From: Arthrobacter sp. U41
GTDB taxonomy: Bacteria; Actinomycetota; Actinomycetes; Actinomycetales; Micrococcaceae
Reading direction: 5' to 3'
NCBI RefSeq assembly: GCF_001750145.1
Contig: NZ_CP015732.1
Coordinates: forward strand, 2,790,001-2,854,000
Length of the DNA: 64,000 bases
A model generated the notes under the pieces. It did no database searches, was not told the origin of the DNA, and was given only the letters and a program-made list of their open reading frames with translations. A program made the position numbers and the translations under genes. Positions 61,568 through 64,000 of the stretch are shown here, one piece after another. Positions within the stretch are counted from its first letter, which is position 1. Each line of letters starts with the position of its first letter.

Positions 61568-62845
61568 ATGACACAGGCGGGACGCCAGGGTTCACCACGT
61601 AACAGTTCCGGACGCAACAGTGCCGGACAAAATTCAGCGCAGGGCTCCGGCCGCGGCGCGCAGGGCGGCGCCGGGCGCAGTGGCGGAGCCGACTACAAGG
61701 GCGGCGCAGGCCGCGGCGCACAGGGCGGGGCAGCAGGCCGCGGCGGGGGAGCAGGCTTCAAGGGCGGCGGAGACCGCCCCTTCAAGCACCCCAAGCCCCG
61801 CGAAGAGGCCTTCATCGATCCGGACCTGCAGGGACCCGACGGCGCGCCCGCCGGCAAGCCTGCCTCCGGCGACTGGAAGTCCAAAGCGCCCTCCGGCAAG
61901 GAAGCGGCCCGCAAGGCGGCCGCCCGCAAGCCCGGCTTCGGCAAGGCCCCCGGCACACCCGGTGCGCTCAAGCCCAAGCCGCGCACCGGCGCGCCCAAGA
62001 CTGCCGGCGCGCGCGCGTTCGGCAGCGAACGCTTCGGCCAGAACCTCGGGCCCGTGCGCAAGCCGGCCCGCAAGCGCGGACCCCGCGCCGAGGTGCCCCA
62101 GTCTGAAGTGCACGACCAGGACGGCATCCGCCTGCAGAAGGTCATGGCCTCGGCCGGCGTCGCCTCACGGCGTGTCTGCGAAGAAATGATCTCCGAGGGC
62201 CGGGTTGAAGTCGACGGCCAGGTCGTCACCGAGCTCGGCGTCCGCGTCGACCCGAAGACCGCCGTGATCCACGTCGACGGCCTCCGCATCCAGCTGGACG
62301 AGAACATGGTCTACATGGTGTTCAACAAGCCCAAGGGCGTTGTCTCCACGATGGAAGACCCGGACGGACGTCCCTGCATCAGCGACTTCGTCCGCAACAG
62401 CCACGGCGAACGCCTGTTCCACGTCGGGCGCCTCGACGTCGCCACCGAGGGACTGCTGCTGCTGACCAACGACGGCGAACTCGCCAACCGCCTGACGCAC
62501 CCTTCCTACGAGGTCCCCAAGACCTACCTGGTGCAGGTCCGCGGGCCGTTCCCGCAGGGGGTAGGCGCCCAGCTCAAGGCCGGCGTAGAACTCGAGGACG
62601 GCATCGCTTCGGTGGACTCCTTCAAGCTGGTGGACTCCACCCCGGGCCACGTGCTGATCGAGGTCGTGCTGCACTCCGGCAAGAACCGGATTGTCCGCCG
62701 CCTCTTCGACGCTGTCGGCTTCCCGGTGCTCCGGCTGGTCCGCGTGAAGGTCGGCCCCATCGGCCTGGGTGACCAGCGCCAGGGCAGCATCCGCAACCTC
62801 GGCAGGCAGGAAGTCGGCCACCTGCTGGCATCCGTAGGGCTGTAG
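61568..62845 (+). CDS. rluB: RluB/RsuA-family rRNA pseudouridine synthase with basic Gly-rich extension
   Basis: 425 aa. Residues 1-175 are a low-complexity, Arg/Gly/Lys-rich tail (GRGAQGGAGRSGGADYKGGA, GKEAARKAAARKPGFGKAPG), probably RNA-binding and disordered. An S4 domain follows (IRLQKVMASAGVASRRVCEE, ~180-199), then the catalytic domain with Asp in FHVGRLDVATEGLLLLTNDG (~282-301) and HSGKNRIVRRLFDAVGFPVL. It should modify the 23S rRNA region near position 2605. ATG 61568 has AAGGA upstream; the 111-bp gap after scpB contains small hairpins. Confidence 0.9.
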   Translation: MTQAGRQGSPRNSSGRNSAGQNSAQGSGRGAQGGAGRSGGADYKGGAGRGAQGGAAGRGGGAGFKGGGDRPFKHPKPREEAFIDPDLQGPDGAPAGKPASGDWKSKAPSGKEAARKAAARKPGFGKAPGTPGALKPKPRTGAPKTAGARAFGSERFGQNLGPVRKPARKRGPRAEVPQSEVHDQDGIRLQKVMASAGVASRRVCEEMISEGRVEVDGQVVTELGVRVDPKTAVIHVDGLRIQLDENMVYMVFNKPKGVVSTMEDPDGRPCISDFVRNSHGERLFHVGRLDVATEGLLLLTNDGELANRLTHPSYEVPKTYLVQVRGPFPQGVGAQLKAGVELEDGIASVDSFKLVDSTPGHVLIEVVLHSGKNRIVRRLFDAVGFPVLRLVRVKVGPIGLGDQRQGSIRNLGRQEVGHLLASVGL

Positions 62846-62847
62846 GC

Positions 62848-63957
62848 ATGTCCGCCTTTCGCACCCACGGCCGCGGCCACCTCAACGGTCCGTTGGTGGT
62901 CGTGGGGACCGGGCTCCTGGGCACCAGCATCGGGCTGGGGCTGCGGGGCCGCGGAGTGGCTGTCTTCCTCTCCGACCCTTCGCCCACCAACCAGGCCGTC
63001 GCCGTCGACATCGGCGCCGGCCTGCCCTTGGCGCGCCTTGACGGGGACCGGCCGGAACTCGTGGTGGTCGCCGCTCCGCCGGATGTCACGGCGGACGTGG
63101 TGGAACGCGCCCTCGCGGACTACCCGGGGGCAACCGTCGTGGACATCGCCAGCGTCAAGGCCGGCATCCAGGCCGAGCTCCGCGCCCGCGGCGCCGACCT
63201 CAGCCGCTACGTGGGCACCCACCCGATGGCCGGCCGGGAAAAGTCGGGTCCCGTCGCTGCCCGCGGAGAGCTCTTCACCTCCATGCCGTGGGTCCTCTGC
63301 CCGTCGGAGGAGACACTGCCCCAGGCCCTGCAGGCAGCGCGTGCGCTGGCCATGGACCTCGGCGCCGTCGTGTCCGAATTCGGGGCCGAGGAACACGACG
63401 AGGCGGTGGCGCTCGTCTCGCACGTGCCCCAGATCGTGTCCTCGCTGGTGGCCAGCCGGCTGCAGGGCACCCCCCTGCACGCGCTCTCCCTCGCGGGCAA
63501 CGGACTGCGGGATGTCACCCGGATCGCGGCGAGTGATCCGACCCTGTGGGTGCAGATCCTCGGCGCGAACGCGGAGAAGGTCGTGGAAATCCTGCACGGG
63601 GTCCGGGCGGACCTCAACCGGGTCATCGGCACGCTCGAGAACCCGACAGCGCCCGGTGCCCGGCTCGATCTCGCCCAGCTGATCAGCGAAGGCAACGCCG
63701 GCCAGTCCCGTATCCCGGGCAAGCACGGCGGACCCCCGCAGAGCTACTCCTGGCTGACGGTCCTGGTCGATGACACCCCGGGACAGATCGCCCGGCTCCT
63801 GACGGAGATCGGCGAGATCGGCGTCAACCTCGAGGACCTCCGGCTGGATCACTCCTCGGGCCAGAACGTGGGCATGGTGGAAATCTCCGTGCTGCCGAAC
63901 AAACACGAACTGCTCATCGAAGCCCTCAACGACCGTGGATGGCGGGTACTCCAGTAA
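62848..63957 (+). CDS. tyrA: Prephenate dehydrogenase
   Basis: 369 aa. It oxidatively decarboxylates prephenate to 4-hydroxyphenylpyruvate (tyrosine synthesis). NAD(P)-binding loop VVGTGLLGTSIGLGLRGRG (residues ~18-36), substrate segment VGTHPMAGREKSG with the catalytic His, then EEHDEAVALVSHVPQIVSS. A C-terminal ACT domain (~295-360, VLVDDTPGQIARLLTEIGEI) suggests feedback control by an aromatic amino acid. ATG 62848 lies 2 nt after rluB; the stop shares a base with the next start. Confidence 0.93.
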   Translation: MSAFRTHGRGHLNGPLVVVGTGLLGTSIGLGLRGRGVAVFLSDPSPTNQAVAVDIGAGLPLARLDGDRPELVVVAAPPDVTADVVERALADYPGATVVDIASVKAGIQAELRARGADLSRYVGTHPMAGREKSGPVAARGELFTSMPWVLCPSEETLPQALQAARALAMDLGAVVSEFGAEEHDEAVALVSHVPQIVSSLVASRLQGTPLHALSLAGNGLRDVTRIAASDPTLWVQILGANAEKVVEILHGVRADLNRVIGTLENPTAPGARLDLAQLISEGNAGQSRIPGKHGGPPQSYSWLTVLVDDTPGQIARLLTEIGEIGVNLEDLRLDHSSGQNVGMVEISVLPNKHELLIEALNDRGWRVLQ

Positions 63958-64000
63958 TGACCCAGGAACTTATCGAAACCGTGGAGATTCTCCGTCCCGG
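63957..64000 (+). CDS. cmk: Start of probable cytidylate kinase gene (partial)
   Basis: Only 14 complete codons are in the window (MTQELIETVEILRP). TAATG overlap with tyrA shows it is the next gene of the same operon. The name comes from conserved gene order (rluB, then cmk, then engA/der); the fragment itself has no diagnostic motif. Confidence 0.5.
   Translation, partial: MTQELIETVEILRP

Overview
The window is a high-GC chromosomal segment from an actinobacterium, most likely Arthrobacter/Pseudarthrobacter or another Micrococcaceae. The evidence is base composition, an actinobacterial 16S rRNA, a DUF222/HNH gene, a mycothiol-dependent enzyme family, and a gene order that matches the pheT-argCJBDFRGH ... 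mpg-tyrS ... tlyA-nadK-recN-pyrG-nudix-xerD ... parA-scpA-scpB-rluB ... cmk backbone I know from Mycobacterium tuberculosis. No phage, insertion sequence, tRNA gene or CRISPR array was seen.

Layout. 1-11.4 kb: the 3' end of pheT, a 4'-phosphopantetheinyl transferase with no standard start codon, a DUF222/HNH protein, a VOC protein, an M1 aminopeptidase next to a large Pls/PosA-type single-module peptide synthetase, a quinone oxidoreductase and a fatty-acid desaturase. 11.6-20.4 kb: the complete arginine operon argCJBDFR-argG-argH, with tandem ArgR boxes over a leaderless argC promoter. 20.4-28.4 kb: a PNPOx-family protein, a mycothiol-dependent DinB-like enzyme, an alkylation-repair cluster (alkA-ogt divergent from mpg), a hypothetical gene, apt and a HelD-type ATPase. 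28.5-35.9 kb: tyrS, then a 16S-23S-5S rRNA operon with paired processing stems, no spacer tRNA and a strong terminator.

36.2-47.2 kb: a TPR protein with a long repetitive Arg/Gly/Asp-rich N-terminus, a HAD-IIA phosphatase, a small unknown gene, tlyA, nadK, recN, pyrG, two NUDIX genes and xerD. 47.4-58.7 kb: a block that breaks the backbone order and is dominated by carboxylate use. It holds a membrane-anchored unknown protein, prpC-prpB-prpD-gntR (2-methylcitrate cycle) divergent from prpE, a CitA/CitB-type two-component system, and dctA. 58.95-64 kb: parA, scpA, scpB, an rluB-like gene, tyrA and the first codons of probable cmk.

How the genes connect. The arg genes form a full glutamate-to-arginine route with their own repressor. 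Propionate activation (PrpE) and the PrpCDB cycle share a control region with two identical GntR-type operators. DctA uptake is divergent from its likely sensor kinase, with a CRP-like palindrome between them. The peptide synthetase, aminopeptidase and phosphopantetheinyl transferase look like one small natural-product locus, possibly for an epsilon-poly-amino-acid-like product. A window-wide feature is the large number of genes whose start codon lies 6-8 nt after a TANNNT -10 box with no Shine-Dalgarno, as expected for leaderless mRNAs.
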